DNA of 64,000 nucleotides from Pseudomonadota bacterium. Its GTDB lineage: Bacteria > Pseudomonadota > Gammaproteobacteria > Steroidobacterales > Woeseiaceae. Below are positions 49,288-57,647 of this stretch, one piece after another. The notes under the pieces were generated by a model. The model was given only the letters and a program-made list of their open reading frames with translations, was not told where the DNA came from and made no database searches. Each line of letters begins with the position of its first letter. Position 1 is the first letter of the stretch. A program made the translations under genes and the position numbers. The DNA is taken from the NCBI GenBank assembly GCA_027618995.1, contig JAQCGO010000003.1:106854-170853 (forward strand). Reading direction: 5' to 3'.

Positions 49288-50655
49288 TTGAGCCTGCTAG
49301 CCGCACATTTTAACGATGCCGGGATTTCAGTTCTCGACAGTGAACGAATTCTGTATCGGGAACCCGGCTTCGCGTTGTTGGACGACGATGGGCTGAAGAC
49401 GGGACATGCGGCTTTCGCGAATGCCAGAATCAAGCCGCGGTGCATTCAAAACAGATTCTGGTCTGACCTGCAAACCACGCCCCTCGGCGATCGACGCTTC
49501 CACCACCTGAGTTCCGCTGATCTCGTGAGTCGGCAGCTTGAGCAGGTCTGGGCAGCAGTGGCACATCGTGGTGACCGACTGGTCGTGGCGGTACCCGCCT
49601 ATATGGGCAGCAATCAGCTCGCGCTCCTTCTTGGCATCGCTGCCGAGCTTGGAGTGCCGGTTGTTGCCATGGTCGATGCGGCGGTGGCGGCAACCCGGCG
49701 CGAATATCGAGACGCGGTGCCGGTGCACGTTGACCTCAGCCTGCATGCAACCATGCTCACCAGGATTGCGCAGCCAGGGCAGGCACAGGCAGAGCGCACC
49801 GAGATCGTGGAGGAAAGCGGGCTGCTGGCCTTGAACGACAGCTGGCTGCGGGCTATTGCGGAGGCTTTCGTGCAGCAGTCACGCTTCGATCCGCTGCACA
49901 CGGCAGAAACAGAACAGGTACTGCAGAACCAGTTGGCGTCCTGGATTTTCGCCGCGTCGGCCAACGATAGCGTCGAGATGGAAATCAACTATCACGGAAT
50001 TGTGCATACGGCGGTTATTGAGTCGCTGGCGTTGCTGGCCGCGGCGGCACCCGTCTATCAAAGCATCATCAGCAGGTTGCGTGCTCTGTATCGCGCCGAC
50101 GAGACGCCAGCGATACAGCTGAGCGATCGGGCGGCGCGAATGCCCGGCCTCGCCGACATGCTCGTGGCGCGCGTCGGTGGCCAGGTTTTTCTGCTCGAGG
50201 CCGGTGCGACGGCTCGTGGTCTGATCACCCGGTGTCGCGACATGACGTCAGCCGCGGGCGGCGTCAGCTTGTTGCGCACATTGCCCTGGGATCAGTCCGC
50301 GATCAGTGTGCAAAAAGTGCGGCGCGCCGAACAGGGCGGACGGCCGACGCACGTGTTATTCGAGCACGTTGCCTACGAGATCGACGACCAGCCGATCAAC
50401 ATGGGGTCGCAGCCGGAAAACGATGCACGCTGGATTGATTTCAGGACCAGCATGCCGGGCGTATCGCGCCGGCACTGCACATTGCAGCGCGAGAATGGCC
50501 AATGCGTCGTGCGGGATTTCAGCCGTTATGGCACGTTCCTTAATGGTCACGCCATCGATGGGTCTGCCGTATTGCAGGTCGGTGATCTCATCCGGCTTGG
50601 CGCACCGGGATTCGAATTGCGCCTGATCACGACGGAAGAGGCGCATGGCTCGTAA
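49288..50655 (+). CDS. Degenerate Hsp70/actin-like (ASKHA) protein with C-terminal FHA domain
   Basis: LVVAVPAYMGSNQLALLLGIAAELGVPVVAMVDAAVAA resembles Hsp70; FHA: GVSRRHCTLQRENGQCVVRDFSRYGTFLNG. Confidence 0.75.
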   Translation: MSLLAAHFNDAGISVLDSERILYREPGFALLDDDGLKTGHAAFANARIKPRCIQNRFWSDLQTTPLGDRRFHHLSSADLVSRQLEQVWAAVAHRGDRLVVAVPAYMGSNQLALLLGIAAELGVPVVAMVDAAVAATRREYRDAVPVHVDLSLHATMLTRIAQPGQAQAERTEIVEESGLLALNDSWLRAIAEAFVQQSRFDPLHTAETEQVLQNQLASWIFAASANDSVEMEINYHGIVHTAVIESLALLAAAAPVYQSIISRLRALYRADETPAIQLSDRAARMPGLADMLVARVGGQVFLLEAGATARGLITRCRDMTSAAGGVSLLRTLPWDQSAISVQKVRRAEQGGRPTHVLFEHVAYEIDDQPINMGSQPENDARWIDFRTSMPGVSRRHCTLQRENGQCVVRDFSRYGTFLNGHAIDGSAVLQVGDLIRLGAPGFELRLITTEEAHGS

Positions 50656-51742
50656 GCGGCGCCCATTCGAAGTATTCAGCATGTCGTTTCTCGACTGCAT
50701 GAGCTGCGGCTTTGGTGCGGTGATTCTGCTTTTCATGATCATCAATGCGCAAGTCAAGCAGACCACGGAAGACGACCCGAGCAATTTGATGGCCGAGACC
50801 AGGAAACTGGAGATCGAGATTCTCGACGGACGCAAGGATCTCGTGCTCGCAAAAAATACCGTGGAGCAGCTCGACACCGAGCGCGACACCGCGGAAGGAA
50901 AAATCGCGCAGATCATTGCGTTGATCCAAAAACTGCAGGCCGAACTTGCGCAGTACGACGACGATACTCTGGCCAAGGTCGAGCGCGTCGAACAGCTGGA
51001 AAGCGATATTGAATCGTTGCAGGAAGAGGTCAAGCGTCTGCTTGCCATGGCGGCCGAGCAACAGGCGGACGGCAACAAACTGCGCGAATTCCAGGGCGAC
51101 GGTGACCGCCAGTACCTGACGGGCCTCAGGCTGCGTGGACGGCATACCCTCATTCTTGTCGACCGATCTGCCAGCATGCTCGACGATACGATTGTCAACA
51201 TCATTCGACGGCGCAACATGAGCCTCAAGGACAAGCTGGCGGCCGTCAAATGGCGTCAGGTGGTCGCCAGCGTCGATTGGCTGACGACGCAGTTCGAGCC
51301 AGGTAGCGCCTTCCAGATATACATGTTTAATAACGAGGCTGTGCCGGTTATCAAAGGCACAGAAGGCGTATGGCTGAAGGCCGATGATGCAACGCAAATC
51401 AACGAGGCCATCCGTGTTTTGCGCCTCACGCCGCCCGAGAAAGGTACCAACATGAAGGCGGCCTACGAGATTGCGGCGCAGCTGTCACCGCGTCCCGATA
51501 ACATCATTCTGTTTGTTGACGGCCTGCCGACCATGGACGGGCCGACGGCTGATCGGAGTACGGTCAGCGGGCAGGAACGTTTTAATCTGCATTTTCGGGC
51601 GATACGTGAGCTGCCATCCGGTATCCCGGTCAATGTTTTCCTGTATCCGATGGAAGGGGACTACGATGCGCCGATTCTTTACTGGCAGCTGGCGTTTCAA
51701 ACCAGCGGCGCGATGATAAGTGTCAGTCGTGACTGGCCGTAG
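50645..51742 (+). CDS. Membrane-anchored coiled-coil vWA domain protein
   Basis: N-terminal SFLDCMSCGFGAVILLFMII anchor; coiled coil; MIDAS VDRSASM...KGTNMKAA...FVDGLP. Confidence 0.9.
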   Translation: MARKRRPFEVFSMSFLDCMSCGFGAVILLFMIINAQVKQTTEDDPSNLMAETRKLEIEILDGRKDLVLAKNTVEQLDTERDTAEGKIAQIIALIQKLQAELAQYDDDTLAKVERVEQLESDIESLQEEVKRLLAMAAEQQADGNKLREFQGDGDRQYLTGLRLRGRHTLILVDRSASMLDDTIVNIIRRRNMSLKDKLAAVKWRQVVASVDWLTTQFEPGSAFQIYMFNNEAVPVIKGTEGVWLKADDATQINEAIRVLRLTPPEKGTNMKAAYEIAAQLSPRPDNIILFVDGLPTMDGPTADRSTVSGQERFNLHFRAIRELPSGIPVNVFLYPMEGDYDAPILYWQLAFQTSGAMISVSRDWP

Positions 51743-51760
51743 GATGATGGAGCGCCATAA

Positions 51761-52756
51761 GTGAGACGTCGCCGCAATATTGAAGCATTCAGCCTGTCGT
51801 TCCTCGACTGCATCTGTTGCGGCTTTGGCGCAATCATTCTGTTGCTTGTGCTGAGCAAAATCTACGAGCCAGTTATCATCGAAAAAACCCAGGATGATCT
51901 GGAATCACTGATTGCCTTGTTGCAGCAGCAGCTGTTCGACATTCGCGGCCAGACCACGGTACTGAATCGCGATCTCGAGGATGTACGCATGCAGACCTCC
52001 GACAGCAAGCTGCAACTCGCACGGCTACAGGGCGAGCTCAGTACGGTGCGCGGTCAATATAAGGCAACCATCCGTGAATCCGAAGCAGAGATCGACGAGG
52101 GCGCGCTGCGAGTAACGAAGCAGCGGCTGACCGAAGAGATGCGCAGGCTCGCGCCTTATTATCGGCGAGCCTCGGATGATGCGGTAGCCGGTATCCCGGT
52201 AGACAGTGAGTACGTCATATTCATCGTCGATACGTCAGGCAGCATGCAGCAGTACAACTGGGAACGGGCGATACAAAAGCTCAACGAGACACTGGATGTC
52301 TATCCGCAGGTCAAGGGCATTCAGATCATGAATGACAACGGCAGCTTCATGTTTCAGCAGTACGCCGGCAAGTGGATCCCGGACACGCCGGGACGTCGCG
52401 AGGCCATTATCAACACCATGCGTAACTGGCGGCCGTTCAGCGACAGTAACCCGGTCGACGGCATCATTTATGCGATCAGTACATTCTGGTCGGCCGATAA
52501 GAAGATCAGTGTTTACGTATTCGGCGATGAATTCAGCGGCGGATCGGTAGAAAATGTCGTGCGCCAGATTGATTCGGTGAACCGAGCCGATGCCGCAGGA
52601 AATCGGATGGTGCGCATTCATGCTGTGGGCTTCCCGTACTTTTTCGAGGGTGGTCGCGAAATTCCCGAAACGGCGCGCCGCTTCGCGCAACTGATGCGCA
52701 TTCTTTGCGATCGTAATGGCGGCACTTTCGTCGCGTTGTCTGATCCCCGCAGCTAA
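51761..52756 (+). CDS. Membrane-anchored coiled-coil vWA domain protein (second copy)
   Basis: SFLDCICCGFGAIILLLVLSKIY anchor; MIDAS VDTSGSM; VYVFGDEF. Confidence 0.9.
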   Translation: MRRRRNIEAFSLSFLDCICCGFGAIILLLVLSKIYEPVIIEKTQDDLESLIALLQQQLFDIRGQTTVLNRDLEDVRMQTSDSKLQLARLQGELSTVRGQYKATIRESEAEIDEGALRVTKQRLTEEMRRLAPYYRRASDDAVAGIPVDSEYVIFIVDTSGSMQQYNWERAIQKLNETLDVYPQVKGIQIMNDNGSFMFQQYAGKWIPDTPGRREAIINTMRNWRPFSDSNPVDGIIYAISTFWSADKKISVYVFGDEFSGGSVENVVRQIDSVNRADAAGNRMVRIHAVGFPYFFEGGREIPETARRFAQLMRILCDRNGGTFVALSDPRS

Positions 52757-52832
52757 ACGGCCACAATTCATCACGATTGATCGCTGACCTGGCACGATGC
52801 TGGCGCATCGCGTGAGGAGAACATTGGCGTCG

Positions 52833-52864
52833 GCTCTGACTCCCTCATAAAATGCTCTGACCCC
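52833..52864. repeat. Two head-to-tail copies of gctctgac(t/c)cc, REP-like core
   Basis: gctctgactcc at 52833 and gctctgacccc at 52854; reverse complement matches ggggtcagagc at 21946. Confidence 0.4.
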
Positions 52865-52874
52865 TTTCGCTGCA

Positions 52875-52938
52875 GGAGGCCGCCATGCGGGGGAAATTGA
52901 TGTCTTTGCCAGTGGGAGGCCGCCATGCGGGCGAAATT
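52875..52938 (+). repeat. Direct repeat of about 24 bp, 40-bp period (ggaggccgccatgcggg(g/c)gaaatt)
   Basis: Copies at 52875 and 52915 with one mismatch. Confidence 0.8.
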
Positions 52939-52956
52939 CAGGTTATATTCCTGCTC

Positions 52957-53304
52957 ATGAAATGCGATCTCGCAGACAAGCATTGCAATCCGTGCGAGGG
53001 CGGTGTGGACCCTTTGTCGTCGAGCGATGCGCAGGCCTTACTCGACACATTGCATGCCGACTGGCGCCTGGTGGAGGAAGGCCGCACCATCAGTCGCGAA
53101 TTTACCTTTCCCGCCTACAGCCGCTCGCTGGGTTTTGCCAATGCGGTGGCGTGGATAGCGATCACGGAAGGGCATCACCCCGACATGCTGGTCAGCTACA
53201 GTCGCTGTGTGGTCAATTACACGACGCATGCGATCGGCGGACTTTCGGGCAACGACTTCATTTGCGCCGCGAAAGTCGATCGATTGCTCGCAGACGACCG
53301 GTAG
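52957..53304 (+). CDS. phhB: Pterin-4-alpha-carbinolamine dehydratase
   Basis: REFTFPAYSRSLGFANAVAWIAITEGHHPDMLVSYSRCVVNYTTHAIGGLSGNDFICAAKVD. Confidence 0.93.
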   Translation: MKCDLADKHCNPCEGGVDPLSSSDAQALLDTLHADWRLVEEGRTISREFTFPAYSRSLGFANAVAWIAITEGHHPDMLVSYSRCVVNYTTHAIGGLSGNDFICAAKVDRLLADDR

Positions 53305-53306
53305 TC

Positions 53307-54281
53307 ATGACGACGATTGCCGATATCGAAGCCGCCGCGACGCGGCTGGCAGGCGTCGCGGTGCTGACGCCGCTGCTACAAAGTGCGGCGCTCGACGATC
53401 TTTTGGGTGGCAGGGTGCTGTTGAAAGCCGAATGCCTGCAGCGCACCGGTTCGTTCAAGATTCGCGGCGCGTACAATCTGCTGCAGCAACTATCGCCAGA
53501 GCAGGCAAGGCGTGGCGCGGTTGCCTGGTCGTCAGGAAATCATGCACAGGGTGTTGCTGCTGCGGGCACGATGCTCGGCATTCACACCGCCATCGTCATG
53601 CCTGCGGATGCGCCACGCTCCAAGCTGGAAAACACACGGCGGCTTGGTGGTGAGGTCATAACTTACGACCATTACAGCGGCGATCGTGAGGCGATTGCCC
53701 GCGACCTCGCAGCCGAACGGGGTGCTGAGCTCGTACCGTCCTACGAACATGCGGGGATCATTTCCGGGCAGGGAACAGTCGGGCTGGAGATCGCCGCACA
53801 GTCGGCTGCGCTGGGTTGTCCGGCCGACCAGGTCGTGATTCCTTGTGGCGGTGGCGGTCTGACCGCTGGCAGTGCTGTTGCGCTCAAAGCTCGCCTGCCC
53901 GAAGTGCAGGTCTATACGGCGGAACCGGAACATTATGACGACACGCTGCAATCGCTCCGGAGCGGCAAGCGCGTCAGCGTACCGACCAACGTGCCGTCAC
54001 TTTGTGACGCACTGCTGACCGGCTCGCCGGGACAGCTTACGTTCGACATCATGCGAACCCTGGTGAGCGGTGGTCTTGTGGTGACCGAGGATGATGTCCG
54101 GTCCGCGATGCGATTTGCGTTTCGGGAGTTAAAGATTGTGGTGGAACCCGGTGGCGCAGTGGCACTCGCGGCTTTGCTCGCGGGCAAGATCGACGCGCGC
54201 GATCGCACCACGGTGGTTGTATTGTCAGGGGGTAATGTCGATGCGGAACTGTTCGCGTCGATTCAGCTCGTACCGGTTTGA
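53307..54281 (+). CDS. PLP-dependent threonine/serine dehydratase family
   Basis: ECLQRTGSFKIRGAYN PLP-Lys motif; SSGNHAQGVA; PCGGGGLTAG. Confidence 0.9.
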   Translation: MTTIADIEAAATRLAGVAVLTPLLQSAALDDLLGGRVLLKAECLQRTGSFKIRGAYNLLQQLSPEQARRGAVAWSSGNHAQGVAAAGTMLGIHTAIVMPADAPRSKLENTRRLGGEVITYDHYSGDREAIARDLAAERGAELVPSYEHAGIISGQGTVGLEIAAQSAALGCPADQVVIPCGGGGLTAGSAVALKARLPEVQVYTAEPEHYDDTLQSLRSGKRVSVPTNVPSLCDALLTGSPGQLTFDIMRTLVSGGLVVTEDDVRSAMRFAFRELKIVVEPGGAVALAALLAGKIDARDRTTVVVLSGGNVDAELFASIQLVPV

Positions 54282-55045
54282 GGCTTGTGCAGGAATGAGA
54301 TTTTTGAAAACGGTCCACGCCGTGCCCCGGTCTCGTCGCTGGCATTGCGCCGTCGCTCCGGCCAGCTGTCAAGCCACTGCATCACCTTGTTGACCTGCTC
54401 TACATCCGGCAGCGCGCGCGAACGTTGCATTTCAAGGATTCCAAGACCTTTTTCGGCGGCATAGACGAAATTCTGGCTGTCGCGCAAGACCGCGATAATC
54501 GGAATCCCAAGCGAATCAAGGAAGCGCATGAGCTTGGTGAAGCTCTTGGTATTTTTGCGGGTTCGATTGGCAATAACTGCCAGCTTGCGATCGCGTCGGT
54601 CGACCTTGGCGACCAGCAACAGGTCGGCGATACAACGCGCGGCCGCGTGAATGTCCATCGGCGACGGCAATACCGGCACCAGGATGCTGGTCGCATCACG
54701 CGTGATTTCGCGCAAATCGTCATGGTGCAGACCGGTCGGCGAGTCAATAACCAGGTTCACCGTCTCGCTAGGCACGCGCAGCTACCAGCTGCGTGTCGCC
54801 TGCATCGATTTCTTGAACGCGGCGATACCGTGAATGGGTGGCAGGTTGCTCGGGCGTCGCTCCAGCCAGGCGAGCGTCGATCCTTGCGGGTCAAAGTCCA
54901 TGATGGCGGGCACGCTGCTCTGGCCGGCGTAGCAGGCCGCAATATTGGTGGCGATCGTGGACTTGCCACAACCCCCTTTCGGATTGAGGACCACGATTCG
55001 GTTCAAGTTGTCGCGTGACGGCGTTATTAACATGGTACTGATCAA
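54263..55045 (-). pseudogene. ParA-like ATPase with in-frame TAG (orphan, no ParB)
   Basis: VVLNPKGGCGKSTIATNIAACYA deviant Walker A, DFDPQGSTLAWL, then ATRSW*LRVPSETVNLVIDSPTG in one continuous frame. Confidence 0.8.
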
Positions 55046-55117
55046 TGTCCCGTATTACGGCCGGACAGTCCTTGCACCAGTTCACATAATACCAGCTTGA
55101 AGAACGTTGCGTGCGGG

Positions 55118-56968
55118 CTAGAACATCTCGCTGGGGCCGGGCATGACGTCGGTAGGTTTCTCGCGACTCTTGATGTAGTCGCCCGTGATCATTTTCGAAT
55201 AGCTCAGGCCCGGCCCGACCATTGGATAGACACCCGCATCGGGATCGATGATGACCTCGAGGAAAGCAGGTCCTGCAAACTCCATGAATGCGCGAATGGT
55301 CGATTGCAGTTCTTCTATGCGATCCAATCGCTGTGCGAATTTGAAGCCATCGGCTTCCGCCGCCTTGACGAAATCCTTGCTATGCAGCGATTTGTCGCTG
55401 CCCGACATGCGGCTGTTATAATACAGTTTTTGCCACTGCCGCACCATACCGTCGCCAAAATTGTTCAGCACGACGACCTTGATCGGCAACTTGTAGGTCG
55501 TCGCCGTTTCCAGTTCGCCGATATTCATGCGTATGCTCGCGTCGCCGTCGATATCGATGACGATACGCCCGGGTGCCGCGAATTGTGCGCCGATTGCGGC
55601 GGGCAGTCCGAAACCCATCGTGCCCATGCTGCCCGAGGTGAGCCAAAGACGGGGTTCGCGATAATCGAAGAACTGTGCTGCCCACATCTGATGCTGTCCA
55701 ACGCCGGTCGATATGATCGCTTCGCCCTTGCTATAGCGATTGATCTCCTCGATAACGGCATACGGTTGGATCAGCTTGCTGTTGCGATCGTAATTCAGGC
55801 CGTGCTCTTTCTTCAGCGTTGCGATTTCCCCATGCCAGGTGGCGAAGCTCCTGGTGAATTCAATGCGTCTGCCGTAGGCGAGCAGATCGGTGAGGTCACG
55901 AGCGAGCACACCGACCTGATGCCAGTTGACCTGCTTTACCTTGCCCACTTCGGCAATATCAACATCGAACTGGGCTATGTTCTTCGCTTTCGGCGCAAAG
56001 TTCGCCGGGTCACCGGCAACACGATCATCGAAACGTGCGCCGACGGTGATCAGGAAGTCGCAATCCTCGACCGCGTAGTTGGCGGACGCGAGACCGTGCA
56101 TGCCGAGCATATGCAGGGCCAGTGGGTGCGTTGTGTCACTGGCGCCAAGTGCAAGCAGCGTCGTGGTCACCGGAATGCCATACTCGGCCGCCCATCGGCG
56201 CATTGGCTTGGTTGCATTACCGTTGATGACGCCGCCACCGGCATAGATCAGCGGCCGTTCCGATTGTGCCAGCATCGTGTAAAAGCGCTGGCAATGCGCG
56301 TCGCTCAATTTGTTGCCGAGTACGGACGCCAGGCGTCTGCGATAACCCGGCAACGGCAGCCCGCCGTGGCCTTTGAATTCGCCTTCCCAGTTCTGCACGT
56401 TCTTCGGTATGTCGACGACGACCGGGCCTGGTCTGCCCGTGCGCGCCAGCTCGAAGGCGCTGCGAATCGTGTCTTCCAGTTTTGCCGGATCGGTCGCCAG
56501 GAATATGTGCTTGGCGACGGAACCCATGATCGCCGACACCGGCGCTTCCTGAAAAGCGTCGGTACCAATTGCGGCGCTCGGCACCTGGCCGCAAATCACG
56601 ACGATCGGCACGGAGTCGGCCATGCAATCGCGCACAGGTGTGACCGTATTGGTCGCTCCCGGACCGGACGTGACCATGACAACGCCGACTCTGCCACTCG
56701 CACGCGCGTAGCCGGCGGCCATGAAGCCGGCACCCTGTTCATTGGCAGGAACGATCAGCGGCATTGCAGCCGTGCCGTCAGCGCGCTTGTGTGTGGCGTT
56801 GTAACGAAACACGGCGTCGTAGGTCGGCAGGATTGCCCCGCCGCTATAACCGAAAATTGTATCGACACCTTCGTCGGCGAGCACTTGCACAACGATATCG
56901 GCACCACTCATCCGTGCGCCCGCGAGCGGGTGCTGTGTGTTGCCTGCGGGTTTGGCCTGATCGCTCAC
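55118..56968 (-). CDS. ilvB: Acetolactate synthase large subunit
   Basis: ANEQGAGFMAAGYARASGRVGVVMVTSGPGATNTVTPV; GDASIRMNIGELETATTYKLPIKVVVLNN. Confidence 0.93.
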   Translation of the reverse strand: MSDQAKPAGNTQHPLAGARMSGADIVVQVLADEGVDTIFGYSGGAILPTYDAVFRYNATHKRADGTAAMPLIVPANEQGAGFMAAGYARASGRVGVVMVTSGPGATNTVTPVRDCMADSVPIVVICGQVPSAAIGTDAFQEAPVSAIMGSVAKHIFLATDPAKLEDTIRSAFELARTGRPGPVVVDIPKNVQNWEGEFKGHGGLPLPGYRRRLASVLGNKLSDAHCQRFYTMLAQSERPLIYAGGGVINGNATKPMRRWAAEYGIPVTTTLLALGASDTTHPLALHMLGMHGLASANYAVEDCDFLITVGARFDDRVAGDPANFAPKAKNIAQFDVDIAEVGKVKQVNWHQVGVLARDLTDLLAYGRRIEFTRSFATWHGEIATLKKEHGLNYDRNSKLIQPYAVIEEINRYSKGEAIISTGVGQHQMWAAQFFDYREPRLWLTSGSMGTMGFGLPAAIGAQFAAPGRIVIDIDGDASIRMNIGELETATTYKLPIKVVVLNNFGDGMVRQWQKLYYNSRMSGSDKSLHSKDFVKAAEADGFKFAQRLDRIEELQSTIRAFMEFAGPAFLEVIIDPDAGVYPMVGPGLSYSKMITGDYIKSREKPTDVMPGPSEMF

Positions 56969-57122
56969 TCTGCTGCCGTAATGTTGCGTAAGTACCGGAT
57001 TTTCAGCGAGTGTTTACTAATCTACCGGGCATTGCAATACTCGCTCCGCGGCGTCAACGAACGTCGCGCGAACGATTATTTAGTTTCAATTGCATGTATC
57101 AGGCAGCTCAGGAAGCACTTTC

Positions 57123-57644
57123 ATGCGGCACGTAATATCAGTTCTACTGCAGAATGAGGTCGGCGCGCTGACCCGGATGACGGGCATGTTCTCGTCCCGC
57201 GGCTACAATATCGACACGCTGAATGTCGCGCCGACGGACGACCCTACCGTGTCTCGAGTAACCGTTGTAACCACGGTTTCAGATGCCGCTATAGCGCAAC
57301 TGAATGCACAACTCGCGAAGTTGATAGATGTCGTCAACATTCATGACATGACGCTTGGCGAGCACTTCGAGCAGGAACTCGTCATTGTCAAACTCAAATT
57401 GGGCATTGGTGGCTTTGCCAAGGCGTTGCTGCTGGCGAAGAAATACGGCGCGACAATTCTCGATGAGGAGGCGGTCAGTTGCACGATACAACTGACCGGG
57501 TGGGTGGCAGAGATCGATGAGTTTGTCGCTGCTGCCGGCGCTATCGGCAAGCTGTCTGCCGTCGCTCGCAGTGGCAGTGTCGCTGTATCTAAGGGAGAGG
57601 TGATCCTGTCGTCTTTCGACGCCCACCATCAGCTCTCTGCCTGA
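57123..57644 (+). CDS. ilvH: Acetolactate synthase small (regulatory) subunit
   Basis: MRHVISVLLQNEVGALTRMTGMFSSRGYNIDTLNVAPTDDPTVSRVT ACT domain. Confidence 0.94.
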   Translation: MRHVISVLLQNEVGALTRMTGMFSSRGYNIDTLNVAPTDDPTVSRVTVVTTVSDAAIAQLNAQLAKLIDVVNIHDMTLGEHFEQELVIVKLKLGIGGFAKALLLAKKYGATILDEEAVSCTIQLTGWVAEIDEFVAAAGAIGKLSAVARSGSVAVSKGEVILSSFDAHHQLSA

Positions 57645-57647
57645 TCC

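Noticed and set aside
54263-55045. Plasmid/chromosome partition locus
   Set aside because: No ParB or centromere-like repeats; the ATPase is an orphan and interrupted.
55097-57157. 686 aa plus-strand ORF
   Set aside because: Antisense to the well-supported ilvB gene; Arg/His/Asp-rich shadow translation with no recognisable domain.
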